Shown: positions 23,360 to 35,440, numbered from the stretch's first letter. The stretch: DNA of 64,000 bases from Pachyseris speciosa (GCA_016490735.1 JAEMWC010001109.1:141001-205000), one strand, 5' to 3'. Made by a program: numbers and translations. The notes: a model not told the origin generated them from the letters alone.

Positions 23360-25455
23360 AGTTAGTAGGTCAAACGCCGTGCATCGCATCAGTCCAACCT
23401 ATTCACAGTTGAGGTCGATCCCAAGATATGTACCGGGATCAGTTAGTGTGATAGCATTTAGTTCACCTCTTGAGTCAAACCGGAGACATTCATAGTTGCC
23501 TAACGGGTTCTTTTTTCAGTCAATCTTTTATATTCACGACAGACAACAATACCCAAGAATACCCGCAACATGCCTTAGCTGTGCAGACCAGAATCGGTTT
23601 TATCCATGGTAGAGGGAAGAAAGGTTAAGCCAACTACCATTCCTTCCATTTCAATAGTGAAAAAAGGTGAAGGGGAAGCCGGTTGTTGCTTCTGTTTACA
23701 TTACATGCGAGATTGTAGCTCGATACTTTCCAAGAGGAATATGTTAACAATTTCAAGTTACGTGTACTGATTTTGGAGAAACCGAAGTCTGTCCAAACAG
23801 AAAAAAACTTCAACCTTAAATCGGAAATCGTTATCTCAGGCCCAATACGTGACCGGAACAGATTGACGTGACAAGGTTTTTCCCAAGTCAAGGTCCCGAT
23901 CACATTTAATTTTGCCCAAAATCTTCCTCTTCCTATTTTCCAGGTTTTGAAATCTCGTCTCCGAGGACTAGTCTTTTAATAGTCATAGGTCAAAGTATCC
24001 ACGTCAGCCTCCTATTTTACTCGTATCTGTTAACTTTATCAACCGCCCTTAATGCCTGGGGGAAGGCGGGGGGGGGCTTAAGGGAAGTTTGGGTAGGGGT
24101 ATGCCGGCCTCAGCGGCCTTCAAACCGTTCGTTTCGATGCCCTGTTTAAGAAAAAAGACCTCTATTCGTGACCCTGATTTGTTTTTCATTTCACATAGAG
24201 AAAGTATTTTTATAATTGACATCATCAAATTCGATTTTTTAAAGATTAATCGGGTGGTACCGGCGGGCACATGTAGACTGTGCATCGCCAACGTTCACAG
24301 CCTGTTCAAGGCTTTGGTTCAGAAAGACACCATGCTCATGACGCTAAATAGCGAAAATTGTTTACCCTGTTTAAGATTGTTTGGCGGCACATTCCCGTTT
24401 AGGCCGAATAAGTGAGTTAACCCCCCCCCCCCCCCCCCACCCGGTCCTTAATGAAAATGTTTAAAACACTTGTCCGAGTTCAGTTTGCTTGGATGCCCTT
24501 TTTGCGATTTAAAATAGCGTCCCAGCGTCCCCAGATGTGTATCACTGCGCCATGACGCTCATCAGTCCTTTTGTTCCCTTGGATATCAATTGAAATGCAA
24601 AGCATGCGATCAGTCAGGATGTTTGTAATTGTAAATAGTTGTTGGGCAAGGCAGTCGCGTAAGACGACACGGCAGCAATTTACTGAGGGCAAAGTTGACG
24701 TATTCCGTGATTTTATCCCCTAACAGTAAATCGCCTACAATTCTCGTACGTTGCTGCCTTGAAGTGGTCAAACACCTTTCGGAATTCAGCATTATTCAGG
24801 TAAGAATGTAAGCTTACGTGTTTTCAAATCTGCGTAATTCAGTATAATTTTAATTTAAATTTAGTTTGCTTGACGGACGATTCAAATACAAACGCGACAC
24901 AAATTGACCGGATGGCGATACAATTTAACTTCATGCAGGTATTGCACCTGCTTTCTGATACATCTGGCGCTGTTTGCGATTAGCTTGTGAGAACGTGTAA
25001 CTGTGTAGCGAGGTGACTTAACATTTTCTGAATATTCCGAGAAAGGCATCGCATGCAAACCATATCAGTATTAATTGATCGCACCGAAAATATTAAATAC
25101 CGTTGGCGGCTAAAAAAAAGCAAGGACTTCACTCAATACAGAAATATGTATTAGTAAATCAGCTCAACCAAAATCTTTAACCAATAAATTTATGCAATGG
25201 TTTCGAAAACAAACATAATCGTTTTCCTCCGCATTTCGCTGCTGTTGGAGTTGATACGTGTTTATGAATACCGGCTTCTATAAAGCGTTACGGAGCATTC
25301 ATGCTTCTGTTTTGAAAGGACTTGCATCAACTGAGTTCAAAGGAAGTCGGTGTCACGATTTCAACCTTAGAACAAGATATTGGTTGCAGACTAAAGGTTA
25401 TATTTTATGATCAGTAGGTTATATCAAGAGCAACTTGGTCATAGTTCGGTTTATG
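23360..25455. other. Intergenic, nothing firmly recognised
   Basis: The longest open stretch is 24089-24415 (+, 108 codons), compositionally unremarkable and without homology that I recognise. A poly-C run at 24421-24439 and a G-rich tract near 24060-24080 may be poorly resolved. I call no gene. Confidence 0.45.
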
Positions 25456-25456
25456 A

Positions 25457-26848
25457 TTTACAGCGGTGATTATATTGCCGTGAACACCTAAAATATGTCT
25501 GGAATGTTAATTGTGTTGTAACCAATCACAGGCGAGATCTTCAAACCACAGAAACCACAGGCAACGAACGGTTTCCTATTGGTCACGGAACAAATTATTT
25601 TCGTTTTGTTTAACATGTTTAAGGATACAAGCTGTCTTATTAGGAATTTAAAACACCACTGCTCCCCAAGATCAGTGCTGAGGACCGCATTCAGCACATC
25701 GTTCGATTTTAGAAAGAAAAATTTAGAGGCCAACGCGACGGGACGACGACCGGCTTTCCATGTAACGACATATTACATGAAGACAATAAAAAATGAACAA
25801 TCGTGTATTCTTCTTAGAAAAATAAATTTTCAGGTATGCATTCAACAATATAAAGCCGTTGGGTTGTAACATGCGAGTTTACGGACATTTACGGAGATTC
25901 TTTTGGTAAGAGGAACTGCGATCGGAGATAAGATGTTTTTTTTTCTTTTGCGCGCAAAATGTGCTAATAATCGCATCCAAAGGGGACTTAAAATCTTCTT
26001 GGCTAAATCCCCTCATAACTAGTTTCCTATAGCATGTAATCCCCCTGATATCAAATGCATAAATGCCTTCAGAGAAAAAGCAAAATTATATTTTGGAAGG
26101 AATACCGAAAATTGGGCTGTTTACTTTGCGCGATGTGTCAATCATTCCATAGATGTTGAATTTGGTCGGTGGTTTTCCAGTTTGCGATCTTGCGATCAAG
26201 GAACTTCTGCCGGCACTGTAGTTCGAAGGTTCAATCGTTAGCGCACATAAATCCAACCCCCTTGTTCTACAAAAAAATATTAGCAAGGATTATGCTATCA
26301 GAAACGAAAACATCGACAAGAACAACTCTCGAATTTCAACTTTATTATTAGCTACCAAAAAAAATAAATAAATTACCAAAATAGTAAATCTCCCTGACCT
26401 AACAAAAAAGTGTTAGCGCTTGCTGCAATAGCCGTGAAGCGATGGGAATCAGAAAATTCTAGCGGCTTACCTTGCAACATTGTAACTTGCGATCAGGCGT
26501 AACAACCGATTTCGATCGTTATAAAAAGTTTGAAAATTCGCATGCCAAACCGTCGCGTGCATCGGCCCGGAACTTCGGCTTTGTAATTTATTTCAAAATA
26601 GTTCAAACCTGTTTTTCTTCGCTATTATAGCACACACTGTAAACAAATAGGGAGGAAAAGCAATTGTTTACTTGTAAAGAGACTGAATGTTAAAACAAAA
26701 CGAAAATAATTTGTTCCGTGACAGATAGGAAACCGTTCGTTGCCTGTGGTTTCTGTGGTGTGAAGATCTCGCCTGTGATTGGTTACAACACAATAAACAT
26801 TCCATACATATTTTAGGTGTTCACGCCAATATAATCACCGCTGTAAGG
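25457..26848. mobile_element. DNA-transposon remnant with about 150-bp inverted ends (family I, long copy)
   Basis: 25457-25610 (GCCGTGAACACCTAAAATAT ... CAATCACAGGCGAGATCTTC ... GAACGGTTTCCTATTGGTCA) is mirrored at 26695-26846 (AAACCGTTCGTTGCC ... GAAGATCTCGCCTGTGATTG ... TTTTAGGTGTTCACGCC). The interior of about 1.1 kb has no transposase-length ORF. A shorter relative is at 51575-52068. Confidence 0.8.
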
Positions 26849-27142
26849 CGCGGTAGTGCTTCTAATAATCTTGGCCGCTCCCCGACCTCTAACCGATAGA
26901 CATGAGCTTAGTTTCACCGCTCTCTTATCATTGGACCATTCACGCAATAGTTGACAGGCGACCTCCGATGAGCTCGCGCTTATATTGAGAACGACAAACG
27001 GGGTTCTTGCGCCGGTTGCAGTGGCGTGATAGGCCAATGCACTTTGCAGATTAACTCTTCAGGTCAAATCAAATCAGATGAGATAAATTAGATTAGATTT
27101 AACCAGATTTAATAGAATAGTCCAAATCATCATCATCATCAT

Positions 27143-27235
27143 TAGCCTCCTACGCAGACGTTCTTTTGGCTCGTCACGCAATCTTTGGAGGAAAGATTGC
27201 GTGACGAGCCAAAAGAACGTCTGCGAGGAGGCTAC
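27143..27235. repeat. Perfect palindrome (GTAGCCTCCTCGCAGACG type)
   Basis: AGCCTCCTACGCAGACGTTC...GTCACGCAATCTTT is followed at once by its inverted copy AAAGATTGCGTGACGAGCC...GAGGAGGCT. The arms of about 43 bp differ by about one base, so this is a very recent or well-preserved fold-back insertion in a CAT-repeat context. Confidence 0.9.
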
Positions 27236-27857
27236 ATCATCATCACTATTACTTATTATCATCCATTGGTGTCACTATCTCAATTTGACTGATTTTGTTA
27301 CGTCATACCTAAACACAACAGTTTTTATACATGTAGAAGTGACGTCATACCTCTTTTGACTGCGTTCAGTCAAAAGTTTCAGTTTTAAAACATGTTTTAG
27401 GGTGGGCTTTTGTGGACTGCGCTGCAACTTTTAAAGTTGTTTACAAGTTGACGTAGTTTCTTGTCTTCTTTTTTTACAAATGCTCAAATGTATGAACAAT
27501 TATTAAATTTGATTTCGTACCATAACGAGAATTATCATGGCCTCAGTTTCTCTTATCCAACCAGTTGCGAAAGAGCTCGAAGAAAAAGGCAATAGATGAT
27601 ATTTCAGATACTAACCTAGAATCAGTTGCATAGAGCAAATTTAAGGTTACGATCCCTTGAGAAAAGGTCAGGACTAGCCACCACATGGACTTTTCACTTC
27701 AACACAAGGTCATGACGAATTAACCATATTAATGTTTCATGCTAGGGGACTAAGTAGCTGGCGAATTTATTTCTAATATGGGAAATCATTACAGGAAGGG
27801 GTGACAATTAGAAAATAAGGTATTTATTTTCCTCGCATGTAAATCTTATTCACACAG
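27236..27857. promoter_or_regulatory. Presumed 5' region of the patatin-like gene
   Basis: Non-coding sequence before the first exon. An AG acceptor (TTCACACAG) sits five bases before the ATG at 27863, so either a 5' UTR exon is spliced in from upstream or the acceptor is unused. I see no TATA-type element and cannot place the start of transcription. Confidence 0.35.
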
Positions 27858-30800
27858 CCACTATGACTGAAACAGGCCTCGCGTTTTCCGGTGGCGGTAT
27901 CCGGTCAGCGGCCTTCTGCTCTGGCGTTCTGCGCAGGCTCTTACAGCGCAACACCAAGATCGACTACCTGAGCTGCGTGTCAGGGGGCGGTTACACAGGC
28001 ACAGCCTACCTGGACTGGAAATATAGGAATGGCAAGAAGGACGACCCTAAATGGCACCAGGAATTCTTCGACTACATGAGAGAAAGAACAGGGTTGATGT
28101 GCGACTGGCAGAGACCTTTCAAAGGAATTCTCGACTCCTTGCTGCTTTTATCTCTAATGCTGTTAGTTTCCATCATAATGCCCTTAATTGTGTGGGGTTC
28201 CTATCTTTTCCCACTTGTTTACGCAGTGGATTTTGCCTTTGGAGATATCCTGCGAGCTGTGGATGAATGCGACAATTTTTCTCCAACTGGACGTCCCCAA
28301 CTTAATAACACGGGCGGAGGTGCCCCACCTATGGGAAGAAGAAGACCTCCACGTTGTAAGCTTGAAGAAGGTTCTCCTGCTTACAAACGCATCGCTATGT
28401 TTGCTGTCTTGGGGACACTTTTCATTTTATTCTACTTTTTGGCAAAAAAGTTGCCAAGGATTCGGTATCCTCTGAACTTTCTGTCGGCTGTCAGTGGATT
28501 GATGCTCGCCTTTACGGCCATCCCTTACTTTATTTACTTCTTCTTTGATCGCACCCCTCTCTGGGCGCAGTTTCTCATCTTTTTCTTCAGCATAGTTGTG
28601 TGGCTTTTCTTTCCGGTTCTCAGACGTAAATCGTCTTTTGTTGTGGTGGTCTACTGGTATTCCTATTCAGTTTATTGGAAGGTTTACGAACAAACCGTGT
28701 TTGGCGTGGATTATTCTGATCATTTGTTCTATCGAATGCTGTTTGCAAGTGGAATTGTTTTGTGGACTGTGCCCGCCTTGGGAGCTCTCCAACAGCGACT
28801 CGTGTATCTCTTTAACAGGTACGTCGTAAAGTGAACTATTATCATTTTGTATCCCATGACACTATGACGAGTGAGATACAACACTGACGACACGCTGATA
28901 GAATTACTCTGCAGAACCTGGGGACTAGCTCACCTTAAAAGGCTAAAATTTGTCTCTGATTGAGTGGAATTCCAAAGATAGTGACCCAGTTTTGTTACTA
29001 AAACCTTCGCCACAGCCCTTTGTTGCTACAGCTGACAAGGATAGAAGTGGATTGAAACTCGAAAAAATTGGCCAAATTCTGAGGCAATATTATGAAGAAT
29101 ATACCAAACCTTTATTATGGCTTGCTCCGTCAGCTAAAATTCATTTGATATCTTCGTCTTAGGTATGCTTGAGAGAGCCCATTTGCATGTTGTCGTGTTT
29201 AAGGGAGCGTTATACCTGGATGTTGATGAAATAAGAAGTGATTTGATGAAGAAATCAAAAAAGGGAAAATAAGGCATACACAAACACTCAGACAGTCCAC
29301 TACAACACGGGTGTATGTCAGGTTGAGGACGAACTGTTTGGTGTTTGTCCATTAATTTTTAACCTCCAAATTTAATTTTTAATCACCTTACAATTTGCAT
29401 TTTTCTCATCTTTCCTAAAATCACTGTCCCCCCACCCCACCCCCTCCGCCCCTTTTCTCCTTCTTCATAAACACTCTAAAAATCACCCAACAATTCTGAG
29501 ATATTTATGGGGTTATACGCCACCAAATTATGATGGCCTTTTGGATTGCATGAAATCTCGAGAGATAATAAGGAGAAAAGGTCAAAAGGTGACAAAAACG
29601 TAGCATTCAGGTGTAACTCCCCCTTAAATTGCCGTCTCTGAGTCTGGTCCTTGGTCTCAAAGTGCGCGAATGGGTACCACGAACTCCAAACTCTGAAAAT
29701 AAATATGTCAACGCTAAGATTTTGTGACACGAAGGGGCCAATAGATAGATTGTTATGACCAGTAAAAGCTCTGGAGATACTTTGTATTAGGATTTAAAGA
29801 AGATTGGCCAACGCGTTTGATAACATTCCTTAAAGCGCGAGATCTGACCACCAAGTACTATGGTTTGAAGAATTACATTGGGATAACACGTTGTCATGTT
29901 TTTATCTCAGATGGCGGCTTCAGCTAGCCTTTTACACAGACGCTAGTGTGGGTGCAGTCGGTTGCGAAGGTATCGGCTGCGAAGACATTTTCCTGGTAGC
30001 GTGCAAGTCCTCAACAAAGCTTCAGGCACTGGGTGATAATGAATCTGGGCCACTTACCTTAGGGGATCTCGAAGGAGTCAAGCCGGAATACCTCTCCAAC
30101 GTCGTGGAACGAATGGTCTCTAGACGAGTCAGAGAAAAAGAAGAAGTATGCGCTCCTAGTCATGTCACCGACAGAAAGAGAGCGCCTGGATCAGTGTAAC
30201 GGCAAAGAACAGTTTCGAAATAAGCTTGAACCTGGTGATATTGAACTGTCAGCCGCCATGGCAACGTCAGCTGCCGCGGTCGCGCGCAACATGGGTGCCT
30301 ACGAACGTACAGCGGAAGGCTTCAAGCAGCTACAAGTCGTGTTAGGACTGGGTATGGGATCTTCCATGGTCACTGATGTCGAGGGTTTGAAAAGGGAAAG
30401 CTGTATTTTGAAGGTAATCACAGGCAGCTTAAATTAATTAGTCTAGTTAAGCCATTTTAACGTGTAGTTTTAATATAATTATTGTCTCCTTTTAGAGGAC
30501 GGACTGAAAATTAACGATCAAGACTACAAAGCACCGTGAACGGTTTAATACCCTTCTCTTCCTTAAACTTTCTCCTTCCGAGCCTATATTTTCCTGAAGA
30601 GATATCTTAACTTGAATCTACACACATCTATATACATGATTATATTTAGCAACTAGATTATGAGCTCAAGATTTCTATCGCGCGATAGCTGATGAGGGCA
30701 CAGCCCGAATCAGCTATCACGAATAGAAATCGAGAGCGAGTAATCTAATTGTTTTAGTCGTTCAAAACTAAACAAGGAAATTATCTAAATCCTCCTCGCA

Positions 30801-31166
30801 AACGCTTCGTAGACGCAAAGAAGCGGCCGCCATTTTGTTGAGAAGGCAGGAGTGGCCGAGCGGTTAGGGCGCTGGATTTCAATGCGGTTGTCCCGGGTTC
30901 AAATCCCACTCTGGCCGTTAGCTGGTGTTGTTCTGGGTAGTCCCTGGTTCAACTCCTCGGTCATCCTTGTAAATAGCCAACTGGTTTGCCTCCGGCCAGT
31001 TGGGATTCTTATCATGTTGAGTTTATTTGAATTATTTGTTTCTCACATAGTTTGTATTTGTATCATTATCCCTGAAAAGCCCCGATGGGGAGAGGATAAT
31101 TAAGTAATTATTTATTTATTTATTTATAGTTGACAACCGCTACTCTCTATCTATCACAGAATATTA

Positions 31167-31201
<35 letters not shown>

Positions 31202-33907
31202 GATAGCGAGTAGCGTAGCCAATCAGAGGACACCATTCGTGATAGAACGCTTGTTGATTTATACTAGTATACCATAAATAACCAAACCGACCCCAGTGCG
31301 ATCCATTAACCTTCTAACGCTTGTCTTTTCCCTTCTCTTTACAGGCGCTTCCATTTTTCATTGAGATTCTCCGTGTCCTTCCCTTGTTCACTTTTCCACT
31401 GATATATTTTGTCAAGGGTGAGCAAGAGGAAGACGAAATGTGGGTTGCGATTGGGGTGCTCTTGTTTTTCATCATGTTGCTGGTAATGATCGTCATCGCT
31501 ACCTTTAAAACTGGAGACGAAAATCCTGGTTTCCTAGAGAAAGTAGCGAGGTATACCGTTTTAATATTTTATTTATTTATTCATTTATTTATTTACTCCA
31601 CATAATCACATTTAAAAGGATAGGTTACAATGCGTAAGAAAGAGGAAGGAGTAGAGAAGGGCATGGTATAGTAAACTAATTATATGCCTTTTAAATTACG
31701 ATACATAATTTGATAAGATAAAAAAGGAAAACGTACTATAGAGCGGTTTTCAATTGAGAGTCGAAAGTAATTCTCGTTTTGCTTTTGTTTTGCATTGCTT
31801 CGCTCTGTGATTGGCCAGAAAATTTCGCGCCACTCTCTCAACCAATGAGAAGCAAAACCGAAACCAATCGTGACTTCCACGTGCGTATTTTCCCGCGCTT
31901 TGCACCGGCTACATGTAATTGCTTCGTATTCTGATTGGCTCATTGCACTGCTTACTTCTCTTGTGATTGGTCAGAGTAATTGCTTTGGTTTCGGTTTTAT
32001 GGCACTCAATTGAAAAGCGCTATAAATAGACATGAGAAACAGAAGGAAACGAAAGCTTTACATGTGCTCGTGGCAGTAATTAATATTCTGCGAAATAATA
32101 CTGAAAGAGAGTTCTTTTAAATAGTTGTTTTGTTCTTTTTTGGCGAAGAGAAATGGGAATATCATTCCAGTAAAAACATCCATTAATTGTTAGGCAAAAT
32201 TTCCTAATAGTTATTCTGAAAGGACAAGGATTCAGATGCTGTAGGGACGAAGTTTGAGTGGCGTAATTATGTTGCTCAGGTACAAGGGTTAGGGTAAAAT
32301 TGGACAGCTTTCTTTCTGTTTTAGTAATACAAGTTGTGATCGTTTTAAAGTCGGCTTGAATCAAGTGTGAATGCTGCCCATACGGAAGTTTTGCAACAGT
32401 TACTACAGAAGCAAGAAAACGGCCAAAGTGCCTGCGTCACTGTGACATCCTTATCACTCCACCATTAATTTCAGCCCTCGAGGAGTTCAGCGAATGTTTT
32501 TCTCAATCCAATGTACAGTTATTTTTAAACAACTGTTTTATCTTTCCTTTACAGATGGTTTATCGTTCATGTGCCATTGGTTCGATACATGAGACAGATT
32601 ATGTATGTGAGCAATCGCGGCCCCGCTCCTCCTCCCGTGCTGCGTCTCAGTGATGGTGGCCACATCGAAAATCTTGCCATCTTGCCGCTCTTGAAGAAGC
32701 GTTTGCCGAAGATCGTTGTGGCAGATGGTGGTCACAAGACCGCTGACAATAAATGGGGACAGGACTTGCTTACAGCCTTTACATTAGCGCGCGAGAAGCT
32801 TCACTGCTCATTCATTGGTTTGGATGGCCGTGACGTCATTGAAGACGTCAAAGAAAAGTTTGTCAACACGCCACCTGGTCACCAACCAAGGACTTACAGG
32901 TCAGTAGACTTTTAATAGGAAATCGTCCTCTAGTTAATGTCCAGTTTATTATTTCTTTAATTTTAGTTCGCTATGATGTTCTTCGTTTGTCCCCACAAAG
33001 ATGCATGTGATGACAGACCTTGATACCACTTCGTTCCAAGACATTTATTCACCTTCAGTTTTTAACTCAGTCTAGACGTGCTCTCCTGCGCTCGTGTGCT
33101 CGTGCACCACCGTCCTGTTCTTTTTAGGGGTACAAAATATAAATAACGTTTTTCTCGTGGGTTTTCAAGAGAATGATATTTAACAATTATTCACCGAGGT
33201 GGAAGTGGACAGTGGTGGATGTTATATATAATATATCCACTACTTTCACCTCCACTTCGGTGACAATATCGCGACAAGCGGTCGGAAATTGTAAAATCTC
33301 CCGCACCGGCTGCTCGGAGGTGAATAGTACTTGCTAATCACCTCCGGGTTAACCAATCAGAGCGCGCGAAAAGCACTATTCACTTGTGTGGTATATAATA
33401 AAATAAACTAGTTGCTGAGGTTCCATTTCAATAGGATAATTGTTTTGTTATAGGTGTAAAGTGCACTATTATGAGAAGAACTCGGTTTTTGAACCAGGAA
33501 CCAAAGTTGGTGAGGGAGAGATTCTGCTTCTCTCTCCAAGACACCCCAATAAAGGGGTCAAGAAACAGGAAAGTGTGACATGGAAGGAGGTATTGCATGA
33601 CATCGACGTTGATCTGGAAGCAGGCAAATGGGGAGTCGGTCCACAGCAAGACGCAGAGGAAGTAGACAGTTTAACATTTTGTTGCTGCGAGTGCTGCCAT
33701 GGCAACTCACTTCGAGGGTTGTCAAACGCCTTATGTGGAGTCTTCCCACAACACATTACGGCAAACCAGTTCTTCACTCCGCGCATGTTCAGAGCTTACC
33801 ATTCTGAAGGGTACTACGCATGCATGGAAGCTGAAGCCGCTGATTTTTTGGGCGCAGTTAATGAAAATGAGATGACTAGCTCAGGTGACCAAATCTCGGG
33901 AGTGTGA
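27858..33907 (+). CDS. Patatin-like phospholipase with an internal multi-pass membrane block
   Basis: Exons: 27858-28818 (ATG 27863), 29911-30413, 31345-31550, 32555-32899 and 33454-33907, about 820 aa once a one-base break at 30106 is allowed for. The N-terminus has the oxyanion loop SGGGIRS (residues 9-15) and the nucleophile elbow CVSGGGY (Ser40). The catalytic Asp motif is LSDGGHIENL in exon 4, before IVVADGG. Between them lie hydrophobic segments at about residues 88-128, 175-195 and four more in exon 1, plus two in exon 3. The C-terminus is Cys-rich (FCCCECCHG). Known family role: Ser-Asp dyad hydrolysis of acyl ester bonds in lipids. The substrate and the membrane are unknown. It is not a clear orthologue of a named PNPLA protein. 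Confidence 0.85.
28819..29910. other. Intron of the patatin-like gene
   Basis: AT-rich, with a GGTGTTTGTCCATTAATTTTT-type word near 29340 that loosely resembles 36140-36180, suggesting an old shared repeat. There are no exon-like borders with compatible phase. Confidence 0.45.
29911..30413 (+). CDS. Patatin-like gene exon 2 with a one-base frame break
   Basis: From the acceptor TTTATCTCAG the frame reads RWRLQLAFYTDASVGAVGCE and on to KPEYLSNVV. After the GTGG at 30104-30107 the conserved-looking sequence moves one frame on: NEWSLDESEKKKKYALLVMS, then PTERERLDQ to the donor AAG|GTAATC. Removing one G restores both the protein and the exon phase (502 nt plus two carried bases is a multiple of three, as the phase-0 next exon needs). 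Unrepaired, translation would stop at 30199. Confidence 0.8.
30654..30756. repeat. Fold-back element in patatin-like gene intron
   Basis: CTAGATTATGAGCTCAAGATTTCTAT...GATAGCTGAT is mirrored by ATCAGCTATCACGAATAGAAAT...GTAATCTAA with a GC-richer loop. No coding content. Confidence 0.7.
30844..31130 (+). mobile_element. tRNA-Ser/Leu-derived SINE with (TTTA)n tail
   Basis: The head at 30848-30922 contains AGTGGCCGAGCGGTTAGGGC and GGGTTCAAATCCCACTCTGG, the class II tRNA style of A and B boxes. It is followed by a body (GGTTCAACTCCTCGGTCATC, CCAGTTGGGATTC) and ends in ATTATTTATTTATTTATTTA. This is a complete-looking SINE rather than a functional tRNA gene, because the 3' end runs straight into the SINE body. 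Confidence 0.8.
31164..31201. repeat. (ATT)n microsatellite
   Basis: Uninterrupted ATT run between short inverted words (GCTACTCTCTATCT / AGATAGCGAGTAGC), so it may be the loop of another small fold-back insertion. Confidence 0.85.
31739..32022. mobile_element. MITE family F, copy 2
   Basis: Inverted ends AGAGCGGTTTTCAATTGAG and CTCAATTGAAAAGCGCTATA. The interior CTGTGATTGGCCAGAAAATT and TTCTGATTGGCTCATTGCAC pair with the same words in copy 1 at 14413-14680. It lies in the patatin-like gene intron before exon 4. Confidence 0.85.
32080..32364 (-). pseudogene. LINE reverse-transcriptase C-terminal fragment
   Basis: The - strand frame encodes HNYATQTSSLQHLNPCPFR, then KFCLTINGCFYWNDIP and SLRQKRTKQLFKR. 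This is the usual C-terminal end of LINE ORF2 proteins (an HNY.TR motif, then WN.IP and a Lys-rich helix). Only the last 90 or so residues are present. It is an intronic insertion on the opposite strand to the host gene. Confidence 0.7.
33182..33404. repeat. Palindromic repeat, family E, copy 2
   Basis: AACAATTATTCACCGAGGTG ... CACTTCGGTGACAATA, then GCTCGGAGGTGAATAGTACT ... GTGAATAGTGC-type complement. It has the same modules as 11577-11872 in reversed order, located 50 bp before the last exon of the patatin-like gene. Confidence 0.75.
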
Positions 33908-34724
33908 TAAAGTGTCTGCCGTATTTATGTTATAAGGCTTAACTTTTAAATAACGGTTCAAGTATTGTAATATCAAAGATTTCAAAGGAGGGAAATTTGA
34001 TGTCAAGCAAACAAAGGGGAAAAAGCTTTGAATCACGCAATTAGTTATTCCTCAGTTTTATCGGTTTGCGGCCTTTGTTGCCCATTACAACCCGTGTTCA
34101 GCTCTAAATTTATATTCGGAACTGACAGCTTTTAGTTTTTAAGAGTTATGAATGTACGTCCGATTATTATTATTATCATATGTTAGGCAAACGTGCATCA
34201 TTTTGCAACAGCATTCAGTCGCACCAACATTAAAATGCACGCACTGAAAACAGCAATTAAAATATGTATTTTCTCTAAGTTATGCATCTGTGACGTTCCG
34301 TCCAGCAAGGATATATTACTCACATTATATTGAGTGCTTCTTAGAAAGCTTGCATTTACGATTTTTAACTTTTTAGCTAACACAAGCAAATTCACAATAG
34401 TTTACTCGTTCACAACTGTTTCTTTCTTGTTCTAGGAGACTAATTTTTCCAGAAGATGCCTACCTGACGCTCATGGCACGAATGTTTTCTATGCACTTAC
34501 ATGACTCATTATGATTTGAAAAAAAATTCGTTGAATCTAATTAATATTTGTAAGACATGTACAGCTCCTGAACTGTCTGTAATCAGTAATAAGTGGGCGA
34601 GTAGGCTAGTTAATATTCTTAAGTTGTTTACAACTGAAAGTTATTTCTTCGTGAAACGCAATCGAGCATTTTTCGTGATCACGTTTCTTAGCTGGTCGAT
34701 CTTCAAACGCCAGCTAACAACAGC
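33908..34724. other. 3' flank of the patatin-like gene
   Basis: No canonical AATAAA stands out close to the stop at 33905-33907. AT-rich non-coding sequence follows, with no further exon recognised. Confidence 0.4.
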
Positions 34725-35033
34725 AATCAGGGGCACCCAACGAGCCAAATCAACCAAAAGCGAAATTTTAATTGCCCGAAAATGTTAGGAACATTCCACG
34801 AACATCCTAGGGAACTATTTCTTTCCGACATTGCTATAGTTGACGATTTTGACTGCCCAAAACAGCAATTACCTTTCCGAAAGTTAGGGGTTATCATTTC
34901 CCCATTGCGAATCTTTTAGGCCACGTTTCAGTTGCGATAATTTTTTATTCGACGCCGAAAGCCTGAGGCGAACGCAAACTACCCTCCACCGAACAGATAT
35001 CTACCGAAACTAGTGTCGTTGGGTGCCCCTAAG
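34725..35033. mobile_element. MITE family H, copy 2 (inverted relative to copy 1)
   Basis: Starts CAGGGGCACCCAACGAGCCA and ends GTCGTTGGGTGCCCCTAA, a clear terminal inverted repeat. The interior (AACATTCCACGAACATCCTA, CCACCGAACAGATATCTACC) is the reverse complement of words in 22895-23355. Confidence 0.8.
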
Positions 35034-35440
35034 CAATCGTCAAGTTTATGAAATAAATTGATGCTTTTTTTACCCTAATGCACTTGACCATGTAATGTAT
35101 TGACTCGAAAAGTGCTGATTAGGTCTAATGAGGAGATGAAAAACTCGTCAAGAGAATATCCATGTGATTTTTTCTCAGTGGTTTCCTTCGAGTTTTACAG
35201 GAACGCTCTTCTGTTGTTTTGAAACTGTGATTAAGGTGCGGGGTTTGGTATTTGAATAAAGGCTATGACGCTGTACTTTGCTGTGGTATTGTATATCGCG
35301 AATTGACTAAAGATGAAACCTTTTTCAAAAACTTTTCGCTGGGATCTTTCCTGTCATACAGAACTCTCATCAACCGGCTCATTTTTGTTTCAAATTATTC
35401 AGTTTTAATACGCCCTTCTGTGAAGACCTTTGTAACCTGA

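Noticed and set aside
24089..24415. 108-codon open frame on the + strand
   Set aside because: No recognisable domain, no splice partners, and it lies in repeat-rich intergenic DNA ending beside a poly-C run.
30848..30922. tRNA-Ser/Leu gene on the + strand
   Set aside because: The tRNA-like sequence continues into a SINE body with a TTTA tail and lacks a clean terminator after position 73.
33469..33786. Gene opposite the last exon of the patatin-like gene
   Set aside because: It is a shadow of a well-supported coding exon, with no domain sequence of its own.
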